Below, one piece after another: positions 1 through 9,267 of a stretch of 20,540 bases of DNA; position 1 is the first letter of the stretch, and each line of letters opens with the position of its first letter. The position numbers and the translations under genes were made by a program. Source of the DNA: Chara braunii. Taxonomy: Eukaryota > Streptophyta > Charophyceae > Charales > Characeae. The DNA lies in the NCBI GenBank assembly GCA_003427395.1, contig BFEA01000974.1:231024-251563 (forward strand), in the 5' to 3' direction. The notes beneath the pieces were generated by a model. That model was not told the origin of the DNA. It saw only the letters and a list, made by a program, of their open reading frames with translations, and did not search any database.

Positions 1-322
1 TAGGAATACTTCAAGTGGGGATGCACAAAAGACATAGCATATGGCGGTGTATGGTTCCATGTTTTCGCAGAAGATTCATTCTACTAATATTATATACATT
101 TGGTGAGTGCTGGAGGGAGGCCCTGAGAATCACGTGTAGACACGAACAGGTTCTACCTGAACTCGAATCCACAGCATATATTGGTGGTCTGCCCACTTCT
201 CTCCCACACATGACGAGGCCATCCTTTTCATTGAAGCTGGCCCTCGATGGCTCCACATGTATTGTAGGAGCCATTTGAGGTACCTGCAGGGGACCTCGAA
301 TTGACGTGAACGGGACCTTTTG

Positions 323-348
323 CTCTCTCTCTCTCTCTCTCTCTCTCT
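323..348. repeat. (CT)13 microsatellite
   Basis: Thirteen uninterrupted CT units, followed 11 bases later by a 12-base T run (360-371). It is a simple repeat with no sign of function. Confidence 0.95.
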
Positions 349-372
349 GGGCCTTCTTCTTTTTTTTTTTTA

Positions 373-510
373 ATCGCGCACAGGGCGCAACTCCCTCAGC
401 GCGCGCACCGCGCACAGCGGACCGCACTGGGTACTGCGCACGGCGCACAGTGCGCGCGCTGTCGTTCCAGCGCAGTGCGCACCGCCCCGCACCGCACTGC
501 GTACTGGTGT
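373..510. repeat. GCGCAC-rich, locally palindromic GC patch
   Basis: The hexamer GCGCAC and its complement GTGCGC recur many times in about 140 bases, with two near-copies of ACCGCACTGNGTACTG. The composition is much more GC- and CpG-rich than the flanks. It could be a decayed tandem repeat or part of an unrecognised LTR; I cannot assign a role. Confidence 0.5.
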
Positions 511-1860
511 GCCGCAACTATGGTTTTCAGTTTTGATTTTCAGATTAGATGTATGTATGTGGGGTCCTCCGGCCTCATGGCAGGTAGTAAAGGGCCGGGT
601 AGGCCTTGGGTCCGGGTTAAAAGGTTCAGGCCTGGTAGGGCCAGATGGGGACCGTTCAGGTACCTCCAGCCCTGGAACAGTCTGGAACGCAGTACCTACT
701 GGCCAAACGAAGACCCAGCCTCCGTACTTAAGTCGAGGACGGGCAGTTCAACTGGTCATTTGGATGCAGGTTTCTGCTATGCTGCAAGAGGGTTAAGTCC
801 ACATGTATCTGTGGGAGAAGACCAGCACCGTGCAGCGACCCAGCACCGTAGCTGTTGTTGCTGAGGAAGAAGGCTGGCACCATCATTCTGTGGCATCGTG
901 TACATAAGGTTGGCAGTGAAGGGGGGAATCCTTGGAGCATGAGGGAAGGCTGTGGGAGATAGGCAGTCGTTCCCACTGGGCAGTGATGCCAGGGGTGAGT
1001 CAAGGACTACTTTGTTGCTACGTTGAGTGTTTGGAGGCGAGAAGAGGGCTTTCATAATCAAGAGACGTTGTTTTGGTCTGATCGTTGATTGTTAAGTCTA
1101 CTTGTGGTCTGGTAGACTCGTGCATGCTGGTCAAGAGGGTTCGTGTTGATCATGAATTGAATTTCTCCTCGGCGGGTCCCTTGCAGCTACCCACATATGT
1201 CCTGTCCTTCGAGTCGGTCATTTCAAAAAAAAAAAGGAAAAAAAGTCTGTGTTACTCCCCAGGCGGCCCAGCTGGGGAAAGGTCGCCTGGGTGCCCTCCT
1301 GGGAGGCCCGGGCAGGGTCCCGGGCGATCCCAGCTGCAAGGAATATGCGTGGGAACGATATACAGAAAGCCAAGTTGCGAAATCAAACAGATGTTCAAGT
1401 AGTCGTGTACAAGCAGAGAGCACAAATGCACCGAGATTCCATCCAAATAAGAGCAATACAATGAAGTCAGGAGCCAATGATCAGTCCTCAGGCCACACCA
1501 ACACAGTATCCAACGTCGCTCCTCTTTGTCTGGCGCCCAGCGCCCAGCCTACACTACTTGCCTATCCTACCTACATCAGCATTCACGCGACAGGCTCACT
1601 TCGACTCTTGAAGACCAATGAACATGACGTCAACACCATAGCCGACCTCTGTCATGTACCAGGTACGTATCTCGTCTCCCCTCATCAGACCCTGACCACC
1701 CACCCTCGCCTCCTTCCTGAAGACCACCGATCGCCCTCTTACCCCCTAGCGCCCTGCAGCCCGGCTATGGCTGCTAGCTCACCACTGCCTAGCAGCGCCC
1801 CTCTTCACCTCACAAGCGCCCGCACGCGCCCTGGCCGCTAACGCAGCATGCAGCGTCTCG

Positions 1861-1895
1861 CGCAGCAATGCAGCAGCGTGACTGCATTGCCTGCG
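1861..1895. repeat. Inverted repeat / hairpin
   Basis: GCAATGCAG (1865-1873) and CTGCATTGC (1882-1890) are perfect reverse complements around an 8-base loop. CGCA (1861-1864) and TGCG (1892-1895) extend the stem to 13 pairs with one bulged C. No RNA family is recognised. Confidence 0.6.
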
Positions 1896-2528
1896 TGGGC
1901 CGGAATGCCAGACCCTGGATGCCTTCCTTCCTATATGGAAGTGGCAGCCTCTGCTTGGCTGCGTGTGGCCTGGCTGGGAAGCTTCCAGTAGCTTCCGGCC
2001 GCGCCCCAGTACCTGCGCCCAGGCCCAGTGCTACAGTTGAGGGCCTGGGCCCTTTACAGCTGGACACGGCCTGAGTCTCCAGACTTGGACCGTTTGCTGC
2101 ATTTGCACAAGACCCGGGGCATGTACGTCGACATGGTGCTTTTGCGTAGGCCTGTAGCCACTTCGTGATGTATCGGCCCTGCATTGTGTGTATGTGTCCA
2201 GCCGCAACTGCCACGGCCTGGGCCAAACTGTACGAAGCTTAGGGAGGCTCACGCGTCCACTCAACCAACTGTCGGGCTGTAACAGCCTGGGTGCCCACAT
2301 ATGAAAAATGTTGATTTTTGGCCTCTAGTGAATATTCAGGCCTGCCTTCACTTAGGGTGGGCACTTGGCTTGCTTGGGGCCTCTGCCCAGAACATGTGCA
2401 TGTCTGATAAGAGGCCCATGAGGGCTCATTCCTTGCACAGCGCATAATATTAAAAAAATAGAACATAAAAACAATTCAAAAAAATCTGAAAAAAAATAGT
2501 TTGTGTAGAATTGCAATACAAACGATTT

Positions 2529-2537
2529 TTGGCTGAG
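2529..2537. repeat. Possible target-site duplication, left copy
   Basis: TTGGCTGAG abuts the left pseudo-LTR exactly where homology between the two repeat copies begins. TTGGTTGAG (8160-8168) lies two bases beyond the right copy. Eight of nine bases match. Penelope-like elements make target duplications of variable length, so this fits, but the single mismatch leaves it tentative. Confidence 0.45.
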
Positions 2538-3006
2538 GTGATTGCATACAGTATGACAGCACCCGTACCGACACCAACCAATGAAGGATAGCAAAGCGGA
2601 GGACCACCGAAAATGACGAAGGAATAAGAATAGACACAGAGAATGTCGAGAAAGATAGTAGAAAAAAGACCATGCAACAGAAATGGAGAAAGGTAGCAGA
2701 CCAGCACATAGATATAAATCCCGAACGCGACTTTCTTAAGATATTCAATGACGCTAGCAGCTAGGACCCGACGTTTTGGCCGGCCGCTTCCGGCACTCCT
2801 AAGGGGTCTTGGTCGTGGAAGGTAGCGAAAAACCACTACGTATCCTATTTATATCCTGTGTACCGGTTGAAGGATCTCTACAGCAAAAAACAGTGTACCA
2901 ATTGTACCGGTTTCGAATCGACAACCTCAGATCCTACAATACCAAAAACATATCGTAACACCAAAAAGGCAGCCACGTTCATCCAAAAAATTGAAACCTC
3001 TAGAAT
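2538..3006 (-). repeat. Pseudo-LTR, downstream (3') copy
   Basis: This is a direct repeat of 7729-8157. By eye there are about 18 substitutions over some 420 aligned bases plus a few indels. The main difference is 48 extra GC-rich bases here (2772-2819, containing GGCCGGCC). It contains a minus-strand TATA box at 2846-2853 and a 7-bp inverted pair AGGATCT/AGATCCT at 2871-2877 and 2929-2935. Confidence 0.9.
2846..2853 (-). promoter_or_regulatory. TATA box in 3' pseudo-LTR
   Basis: TATAAATA on the minus strand, in the same position as in the upstream pseudo-LTR. In this copy it points out of the element into the left flank, as expected for a terminal repeat that also carries the promoter. Confidence 0.5.
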
Positions 3007-3278
3007 CGTCTACAACTTCGAACCAAAGTCGGCCTGTCCGTTGTTCCACTCCACAATTGAACCCGATAGTAGACAGTACCAGTTCCAACCGTACTTCGAT
3101 CAGTCCACCACATGAAATCCAACCAAGTCATGGTCCCATGTTATACCAGGTACAGATAACAACCAGGACCCTCCACTACACAATTCCGTATCGGTAATAG
3201 ATGAGGAATCCAAATTCATTCATACTACGAACCAGGCAGACGACCTTCCACGCCATAGGTCCCATACTGGGTTCCGTT

Positions 3279-5093
3279 CTACATCGTCCATCTCCTCACC
3301 ATACAGTCCCAGCCAGTGAGAATCGGAATCCATGCATCCCAACAATTGGCAAACTTCCGAGAAAAATTGACCAGAGCACCATCAAAATACTCATCCGGAT
3401 ATCCCCTCAACCACAATTCATTCTTCAGAGTTAGGAGAAAATGGAATTCCAGCCCAGAAATAGATGTAAATGTCCTGGCTCGGTGTAAAAACGAAACAAT
3501 GACAACAAACTTCTGCTAACGACTAGAGTAAGACCGAAAATCTTGTATGCTCTGGAATGTGAGCAAAACATTGATGTCCTTCTGCTGATTCTTGTGTGTG
3601 GCTTGACAAACCACTATCGGAGGACATTGCAAAACCTGCAACTCACATCCAATAAATTGCCACCGCTGCCCTTCATTGGTTTGCTCCAACGTAAGACCCT
3701 TATCATAGCATTCCCGAAACTTGCTCAATATCCGCATGGCCCGACATCTGGAGCTATCATCTTCACAAAGATGCTCCACAAACACTATGACATCGTCAAC
3801 CACTCTGCAGCCATGCACCAGTCTCCTATCTTTTCCCAGCGATGCTAAGAAAGAAAACTCATTGTAAGCACAAAGGAGGCAGGCCAAGGCTGGGCAAGTA
3901 GTTTTCCCCATCGGGATTCCTACCACCTGTTGAAACAGCTACTCTGCTACCACAACAATTGTACCATGTAACTCAAACTCCACAAATGAAATCATGATCT
4001 CAAATGAAACAAAAATCCACCCATCCTCTCCTCTACCTTTGGTTAATCTTCCCATCTTCCCATGTTTGCGTACCAAAACTCCTACATAACTCTCCCCCAA
4101 CCAGTAGTTAGTGACCCATCTAACAGCCGAAATGATGGAAGGATGAGATAAATTTGAAAACATTTCCTTTATATCAAACGATCCACCAATCAGCGCACAG
4201 TCCTCCTTCATGCTTGTATTGATACGATCGATTTTTCGCATGAGATCATCAGTCCGTCTCAAATTAAAATGCATGCTCTCCGGTAGTCTCCACAAAAGAA
4301 AATTGACTGCACGAGATACTCGTCTAGATCCTATCACCGAACATTCGAAAAATGAGGGACAAATAGGTCTCCATTTCTCTACATCCTTGTGTTTAGGAAT
4401 GCAGTAGGCACGCCCGAGTTTGCCTTCATTCTTCCACGTCCCCAACTTAGCGAATCCCTTCCTGTCAAACTCCTGTTTACATTGGTTAATCACCATGGTT
4501 TCGGGATCGTCCACTTTGACAAACGACGAGTTCGTCATGAACAACTTCTTCATACCACATCCATAAACCACCGGGCAACACACATAAGTGTCTCCCGGAT
4601 TATGGTCCAACGGAGAACATACTAACCCTGCCAACTTCTTCTTGAAAGAAAGAGCCTCATCAACATGACACGTCACCAACTTCTCAGATTCAGAATGGAG
4701 AATACATGTAGAAAGAAGTTCAGGATGGAGAAGCTCAGGATGGATAGGCGGAAGAGACCCCAGATTAAGAAAAGACTGCAGAATTTGGGTACATAGATTT
4801 GAAATAGGTTTGCCAGAAGAAGGACAAAGAATATTCTTAGAGTTGAGTACGCAGGCAGGAACATGATCAGCGAAATCGCTAAGACGAAACGATACATACC
4901 CTTTGACACGAGGAAATTTAGTCTCCACATCAAGACAACTACATTCGAACTTTCCACTCCTTGCAACCGCCCGGTGATTAAGGATCAGATCCCCGACGGA
5001 TTGATTATGACACCAGACCACCCTTATACGGCGAATAAGCATATCCCTCCATGCCGGCTCAATATATCCAGTTTTCCCAACAGTCCCGCACAC
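3279..5093 (-). pseudogene. Penelope-like reverse transcriptase (ORF2, C-terminal part)
   Basis: This frame copies element RNA into DNA at the insertion site. It is open apart from two in-frame TAG codons (3939-3941, 3516-3518) until a TAG at 3279-3281. In the first 384-residue piece, YCIPKHKD...WRPI is the N-terminal RT motif, and SFDIKEMFSNLSH (Asp at about residue 307) is motif A. After the first TAG, GIPMGKTTCPALACLLCAYN is motif B, and CRVVDDVIVF is motif C with the catalytic Asp pair in the form VVDD. DEGQ-like TNEGQRWQFIGCEL follows as motif D. Past the second TAG the frame continues as QKFVVIVSFLHRAR...GALVNFSRKF, which looks like the RT thumb. There is no YLDD box and no RNase H, which separates it from Ty3 RT. 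Family assignment is strong; the sub-clade is inferred. It is continuous with the linker and GIY-YIG part upstream except for a frameshift near 5060-5114. Confidence 0.8.
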
Positions 5094-5111
5094 ACCTTGC
5101 TAATAGCGGAC

Positions 5112-5873
5112 TTACGATACCGATGGTCGTATACGACCCGAATCACCAATCTGAGGCGAATGCAAATACCAAACCTCGAGGAAATAGCACGAGATAACAG
5201 CAAATGTAAACGGCCACGAGTCCGTTTTTCCTGAAAACACCGGATAGCTGAAAAAGCATACACAAGCTGGCCAAATTCCCACGTACGTAGACAACATCTG
5301 GAAGCAGGTTGTTTCAAAAAACCCACCAAGCGAGTTTTTAGAACCAGTCCCCTTTGACAGAACGGTACGACCACTTCGAAAGAAATCAACACCCTCGTCG
5401 TCAACCATCCTTTTACGTTCTGCAACTGATCCCGACCAAGAAATGAAGACACAATAGAAGAACCGTAGCATCGCCTGAGCAAGCACCTTCCAGTTATTGA
5501 GAAGAACGGTACCTCCTCTACATACAATAATCGTGCTAATAAGTCCATTGTCTCTACACTCATTCAAAATCCTCAACAAGCTATGCGATACTACTCCAGT
5601 CGAGGAATGAAATTTAACCAACATCCTCGTCCTATCCAGTCCCCTGCTCCCACCATACACAGAGTTACGACTAGATAGGGCTCCATGCTTTTGGTGGAGT
5701 CGCTTCCTTTCTCTCTTCCCCGGTCTCCTCTTTCTCGACTTCGGAGGTTTGTCCCTAGCATTGAGCGAAGTAGAAAAGTAGCGAATAAAAAACTTTTCAA
5801 CATATCCCTCTTCCGAACACATGAATAGATAGGAGTTGCCACGTACTTTCCTGCACCATACCTTCGAGGCCAC
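5112..5873 (-). pseudogene. ORF2 middle part: end of GIY-YIG domain and basic linker
   Basis: This segment carries on ORF2 in the frame one step away from the GIY-YIG start. Near its beginning, SEEGYVEKFFIRYF resembles the C-terminal part of a GIY-YIG domain, with Glu (about residue 25) a candidate catalytic Glu. A very basic stretch, KPPKSRKRRPGKRERKRLHQ, follows and could bind nucleic acid or act as a nuclear signal. The remainder, up to the RT, has no motif I recognise. The frame closes at TAA 5112-5114. The alternate frame at 5024-5200 (YDHRYRKSAISKVCAGLLGK) probably holds the true continuation, giving two compensating shifts before the RT frame resumes. Confidence 0.6.
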
Positions 5874-6118
5874 CTGTAGAGTCGTTCATTGCGTTGACCT
5901 CGATTGATCAGGCAGTTGTCGCATGTCCTATACAAATGTTCCCTCCATCTTACCGACAATCCTCGTTTTGTGCAACCTACGTAAAGATGTCTACACCAAG
6001 GAGAGAAAAGAACATAGACAAGAGGGGCCTGCACCGCCTCACCCGACTGCCACCGGTGAAAAATAAGAGAAGACAATTTTTGTGCCCACGGAATCTCCCC
6101 CAGTAAAATTAACGCCAT
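5871..6118 (-). pseudogene. GIY-YIG endonuclease domain (N-terminus of ORF2)
   Basis: In Penelope-like elements the GIY-YIG nuclease nicks target DNA to prime reverse transcription. From the ATG at 6118, residues 34-36 (VYV) stand for GIY and residues 46-48 (YVG) for YIG, followed by CTKRGLSVRWREHLYR, which carries the conserved Arg and the REH cluster. The frame is lost near 5870, and the rest of the domain with its likely catalytic Glu continues in the neighbouring frame. A TGA in this frame lies just upstream of the ATG, so either this is the ORF2 start or the true upstream join to ORF1 has been lost. The position ahead of the RT is the permuted order of Chlamys/Naiad elements; classical Penelope elements have this domain at the C-terminus. 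Confidence 0.75.
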
Positions 6119-6237
6119 GATAATCAGTCAAAACCGATCATCAACCGACTTCAACCGCAGGCACTGGATCGAAGAGAGTCTGAAAGACATACATCTAATA
6201 GCCAACGACCATAGGTTAGCCACGCTCGGGAGGGATC

Positions 6238-7652
6238 CTAAGAAGTGGTCGAATCCCTCCCATCCTCTTTGTCTTCATGCAGCGGATCGCCTGCAACGTC
6301 ATCAGACACCTCCTGAATGGCAGGACGTTTGCCAAACGCCTTTTCGACTCTCTTGGCGATAATCTCCGAAATGGTATCGTTCAGAGTGGTATACTTGACG
6401 CCTTCCTTTGAACAGATCTCGGTAACAGCATCCTTCTTCTTGCCTCTCAGCTCCTTCGCTTCCCGAATGAAGACTTCACGTTCGACATCTGTATTCATGT
6501 CGATCCCTCCATCTTTCTTCTTACTTTTGCAGGACTTGTGCACCGTCTTCCCTTCTTTGTCTGCATCATCCAGTCGCACGTGAAAAGAAGATCGGGGTGT
6601 CTCCTTTCTTCCAGCATCGCACTTGCTCAATTCCTCCTTTAATCTCACATTCTCCTACTCAGCCTCACGTCTTTTGTTCACTTCCTGTAACCGTAACTCT
6701 TTGAGAGCTTCAACCTCCAGATTGTGGAGTTGTCGCGCTGATCAAGTTTGTCGGGTGATTGAGACGGAGTCACCGGTGGCACCTTAAGATGTGTCGGTGG
6801 TGACATAGCAATACGGCTGCGTTTATTATCGGATTTCAGCGCCTCCTTCCAATTTTCGGCTTCCTTCACTGCTTCCTCCTACGACTGTTTCAACGTTCGT
6901 ATCTCTTCCTCCAGGCTTTCCACCCGTTGACAAGCTTTCATAGCGGTCTCCATCCGTTGCTTCGTCACCTCTTGTTCTTGCATCATACGTGCCAAAAAAG
7001 CATCATCCCCTCCCCCCGCTTTGCTGGTTGAAGCTTGTGTGTTGTAAATGTGCAAACATTCCACTTGTTTCTTCAACTTGATGAGTTCCTCTTCGTTTGC
7101 ACCTCCACCTTTATTATTACGCAAAGACCCACACACAACTTCGAACTTAGCATTCCACATATCATTCAACTGTCTTTGAAATTCCTCCCGGTCTTTCTTC
7201 TCTTTCAACCTTCGTTCTTCTTCTTCCAGCGCCTGCTTCCTCTTTTCCTCTTCTTGCTGCTTGGCCAACGCCTTGGCCGTCTTTGAATCATACCAGGCCT
7301 TGAGTGTCGTCACGGTTTCCTCTAATACCACTACTCGCTGGTTGGTATTGAACCATCCACTGCCCTTAGCATACTGACCCCCTGAACTGACCACCATCGT
7401 ACCAGAAGACACAACATTCTGGACATGAGTGGGGGTAGAGGACGGGGGAGGTGGAGGGAGTGGAGGTGGGGGAGGCGATGGAGGTAACGAAGCAAAGGTA
7501 GCAGGTAAAGCCAATATAGGGGCCACTTGAGAGGAAGAACCCGATCCGCCTCCTTGTCTGGGATGTGGACACCAACGCTCGAAATGATTCGGATCCCCAC
7601 AATTGTAGCAAGTCCGTACACTAGACGAGGAAGGTACATTGGCCATCGTCAT
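6238..7652 (-). pseudogene. ORF1: CCHC zinc-knuckle, proline-rich, coiled-coil protein
   Basis: This is the first ORF of the Penelope-like element, probably a gag-like RNA-binding protein. I place the start at ATG 7652-7650; the frame is open slightly further upstream but without an ATG. Within the first ~30 residues is a CX2CX4HX4C knuckle (CYNCGDPNHFERWC, bases about 7568-7609 on the minus strand). Next come a Ser/Gly patch, a proline-rich tract (PPSPPPPPLPPPPPSS) and a long Glu/Lys/Gln-rich heptad-like region (KQQEEEKRKQALEEEERRLK) that should form a coiled coil. A TAG at 6879-6881 interrupts it, the same frame continues (EEAVKEAENWKEALK), and after a frameshift near 6720 and a TAG at 6655-6657 the last part runs to TAG 6238-6240. 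That last part is again charged and contains KKDAVTEICSKEGVKYTTL. RNA binding is inferred from the knuckle. It lies 77 bases inside the upstream pseudo-LTR. Confidence 0.7.
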
Positions 7653-7728
7653 ACTGTTAGGCGACACAAATTATCGAAGCCACACTCCCGGTAGTCTGAC
7701 TCCTACGGTGGTTACTCCGAAAGTCAAA

Positions 7729-8157
7729 GTGATTGCATACAGTATGACAGCACCCGTACCGACACCAACCAGTGAAGGATAGCAAAGCGGAGGACCACCG
7801 AAAATGACGAAGGAATAAGGATAGACACAGAGAATGCCGAGAAAGACAGTAGAAAAAAAACATGCAACAGAAATGGAGAAAGGTAGCAGACCAGCACATA
7901 GACATAAATCCCGAACGCGAGTTTCTTAAGATATTCAATGAAGCTGGCAGCTAGGACCCGAAGGTAGCGAAAAACCACTACCTATCCTATTTATATCTTG
8001 TGTACCGGTCAAAGGATCTCTACAGCAAAGAACAGAGCGTACCAATTGTACCAGTTTCGAACCGACAACCTCAGATCCTACAATACCTAAAACTCCAAAC
8101 ATATCGTAACACCAAAAAGCCAGCCACGTTCATCCAAAAAATTGAAACCTCTAGAAT
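7729..8157 (-). repeat. Pseudo-LTR, upstream (5') copy
   Basis: Direct repeat of 2538-3006, lacking the 48-base GC-rich block of that copy. Homology starts and stops sharply at 7729 and 8157. It carries the minus-strand TATA box (7988-7995), so transcription would run leftwards through the inner pseudo-LTR into ORF1. It also keeps the AGGATCT/AGATCCT pair (8013-8019, 8073-8079) around GTACCAATTGTAC. Confidence 0.9.
7988..7995 (-). promoter_or_regulatory. TATA box, likely promoter of the Penelope-like element
   Basis: TATAAATA within (A)TATAAATAGGATA on the minus strand, retained in both pseudo-LTR copies and pointing at ORF1. Initiation would be expected about 30 bases downstream, near 7955-7965, upstream of ORF1. 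Confidence 0.55.
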
Positions 8158-8159
8158 TC

Positions 8160-8168
8160 TTGGTTGAG
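8160..8168. repeat. Possible target-site duplication, right copy
   Basis: TTGGTTGAG, matching TTGGCTGAG at 2529-2537 in eight of nine positions and lying two bases outside the end of pseudo-LTR homology. Confidence 0.45.
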
Positions 8169-9267
8169 GGCCACCCTGAAATTCCTTGTTAATTTTAAGA
8201 TTGCAATGAACCTCTTAGGTCAACACCAGTGAGCGCACATATTCACACCTCATGCATATATGAGATCACACGAAGTTCACTCTGAAGACCAGAGAGATTG
8301 AGACCAGATAACGCAGCTTATGAATTCCAACAAGTTTTACAAGAGCAATAAGAGTTCCGAATCACCAGCGCACAACAACGCATCTCAAAGGTAACCAAAC
8401 ATCCCACTTAACCACCCAGATAAGTATCTTCTTCCTCTCCGCTTTTCTCTCTCTATTGTATCACCCCTCCTTGCTGGTCTCTGGGCTGGCGCAGCTATGG
8501 CTGCCTTCTCCCTGCCAGCACTGTCTTCTTCCTCTCTCTCGCTCTTAGCGCAACACTCTGGCTTCAACGCTCTGCCCCTCACATCTGCGCACAAGTGCAC
8601 CAGCACTTCCACACTTCTTGCGAATGTGCAATTCTGCCCGAATGATAGGCTGGCCAGTCCTTTTGTAGTCTTGGAATGCTCTTCAACTCGTGCCAGCCTA
8701 TGCTTTCTGGGACCTGGCTGGTTCTGGTACCACATCCCCACGGCCTGTCTGCTTCTGAATGTCAAGGCCTGGAACCTTCCCGAATTTCCTTTGGTCTGCT
8801 GCTGCTTGGGCCTTTGAGTCGTGACCTTTCATTTGTGAACATGACTTTTGACTGTGGACTGTGACTCTTGCCTCTGGAACACGACTTTTGTGTGTGGAAC
8901 TGCCCTTTTACTCGTGGGATGTGATTCTTCAGTAGACTTTTCATTATAAGACATGACCCCTGCCTTTGAGACATAACTCTTGCTTGTGAATCTGCCTTTT
9001 CTCTCGTGGGATGTGACTCCTCAAAATGGATTTTTATTATGAGACGTGACTCTTGTCCTTGAGATGTGACTGTTTGCTGGGTGCCTGTTGGACCAGACTG
9101 CAGAGGTACCCGACTGTGACTTTTCTGAGTTTGACGAACTTGACCTTTTCTTGACCAGGGCATCTGACCCTGAGATCCGAATTAGGGGTCTGAATCGTGG
9201 AAGGCCTTTCACTCTCGCCGGCCTAATTTCGAGGTCCTCCGAGAAAATTACCAATTTTATATATCTA
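8169..9267. other. Non-coding stretch between the Penelope element and Ty3 element A
   Basis: No protein-coding frame is recognised. It lies 3' of the element A chromodomain gene, so part of it should be that element's 3' untranslated region and possibly its 3' LTR, but I find no clear polypurine tract or TG...CA ends. CT-rich text at about 8425-8560 and the tandem repeat at 8893-9078 are the visible structures. Confidence 0.5.
8893..9078. repeat. Two-unit tandem repeat, ~93 bp each
   Basis: Unit 1 (8893-8984, 92 bases) and unit 2 (8985-9078, 94 bases) align along their whole length. Shared landmarks are CTCGTGGGATGTGA, ATTATNAGACNTGAC and a common end TGCT. The sequence just upstream (about 8820-8892) carries shorter, more decayed copies of the GTGACTCTTG motif. 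Confidence 0.8.

Larger units (their letters stand above)
1..2528. other. Non-coding region with no recognisable gene
   Basis: No open frame here resembles a known protein. The longest, on the plus strand at about 1197-1841, is low-complexity Ser/Pro/Ala-rich translation with no domain and is probably chance. What can be seen: a CT microsatellite at 323-348 followed by a 12-base T run, a GCGCAC-rich patch at about 373-510, an A-rich run near 1225-1244, a GC-rich patch with short inverted repeats at about 1258-1345, and a hairpin at 1861-1895. I see no LTR ends, tRNA or splice-organised gene. It may be decayed transposon sequence or host intergenic DNA. Confidence 0.6.
2538..8159 (-). mobile_element. 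Penelope-like retroelement (GIY-YIG first, Chlamys/Naiad-like), degenerate
   Basis: A 5.6 kb unit read on the minus strand: upstream pseudo-LTR (8157 to 7729), ORF1 with a CCHC knuckle and coiled coil, ORF2 with a GIY-YIG nuclease domain followed by RT, then the second pseudo-LTR (3006 to 2538). Direct terminal repeats that lack TG...CA ends, a PBS or a PPT, together with a GIY-YIG plus RT protein, are the hallmark of Penelope-like elements. GIY-YIG ahead of RT is the permuted order known from the Chlamys and Naiad groups. There is no integrase, protease or RNase H. All ORFs are interrupted, mostly by TAG codons and a few frameshifts, so this copy is inactive. Assignment to Chlamys is inferred from domain order and the green-lineage context, not from a tree. 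Confidence 0.8.

Noticed and set aside
306-517. ORFs through the CT repeat and GCGCAC patch on both strands.
   Set aside because: They are long only because simple repeats lack stop codons.
1197-1841. A 214-residue plus-strand ORF.
   Set aside because: It is low-complexity with no domain or homologous pattern, overlaps inverted repeats, and competes with equally long ORFs on the other strand.
2871-2935. A hammerhead ribozyme in the pseudo-LTR.
   Set aside because: CTGA...CGAAAC is suggestive, but the CUGANGA core is broken, stem II does not form, and the bases flanking the core do not pair as stem I. It is left as a weak finding only.
7724-7978. A small hydrophobic minus-strand ORF shared by both pseudo-LTRs (also 2450-2836).
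   Set aside because: Its ATG lies only ~10 bases past the TATA box, so it would be upstream of the expected transcript start. The second copy frameshifts half way, and the sharing follows simply from the DNA repeat.
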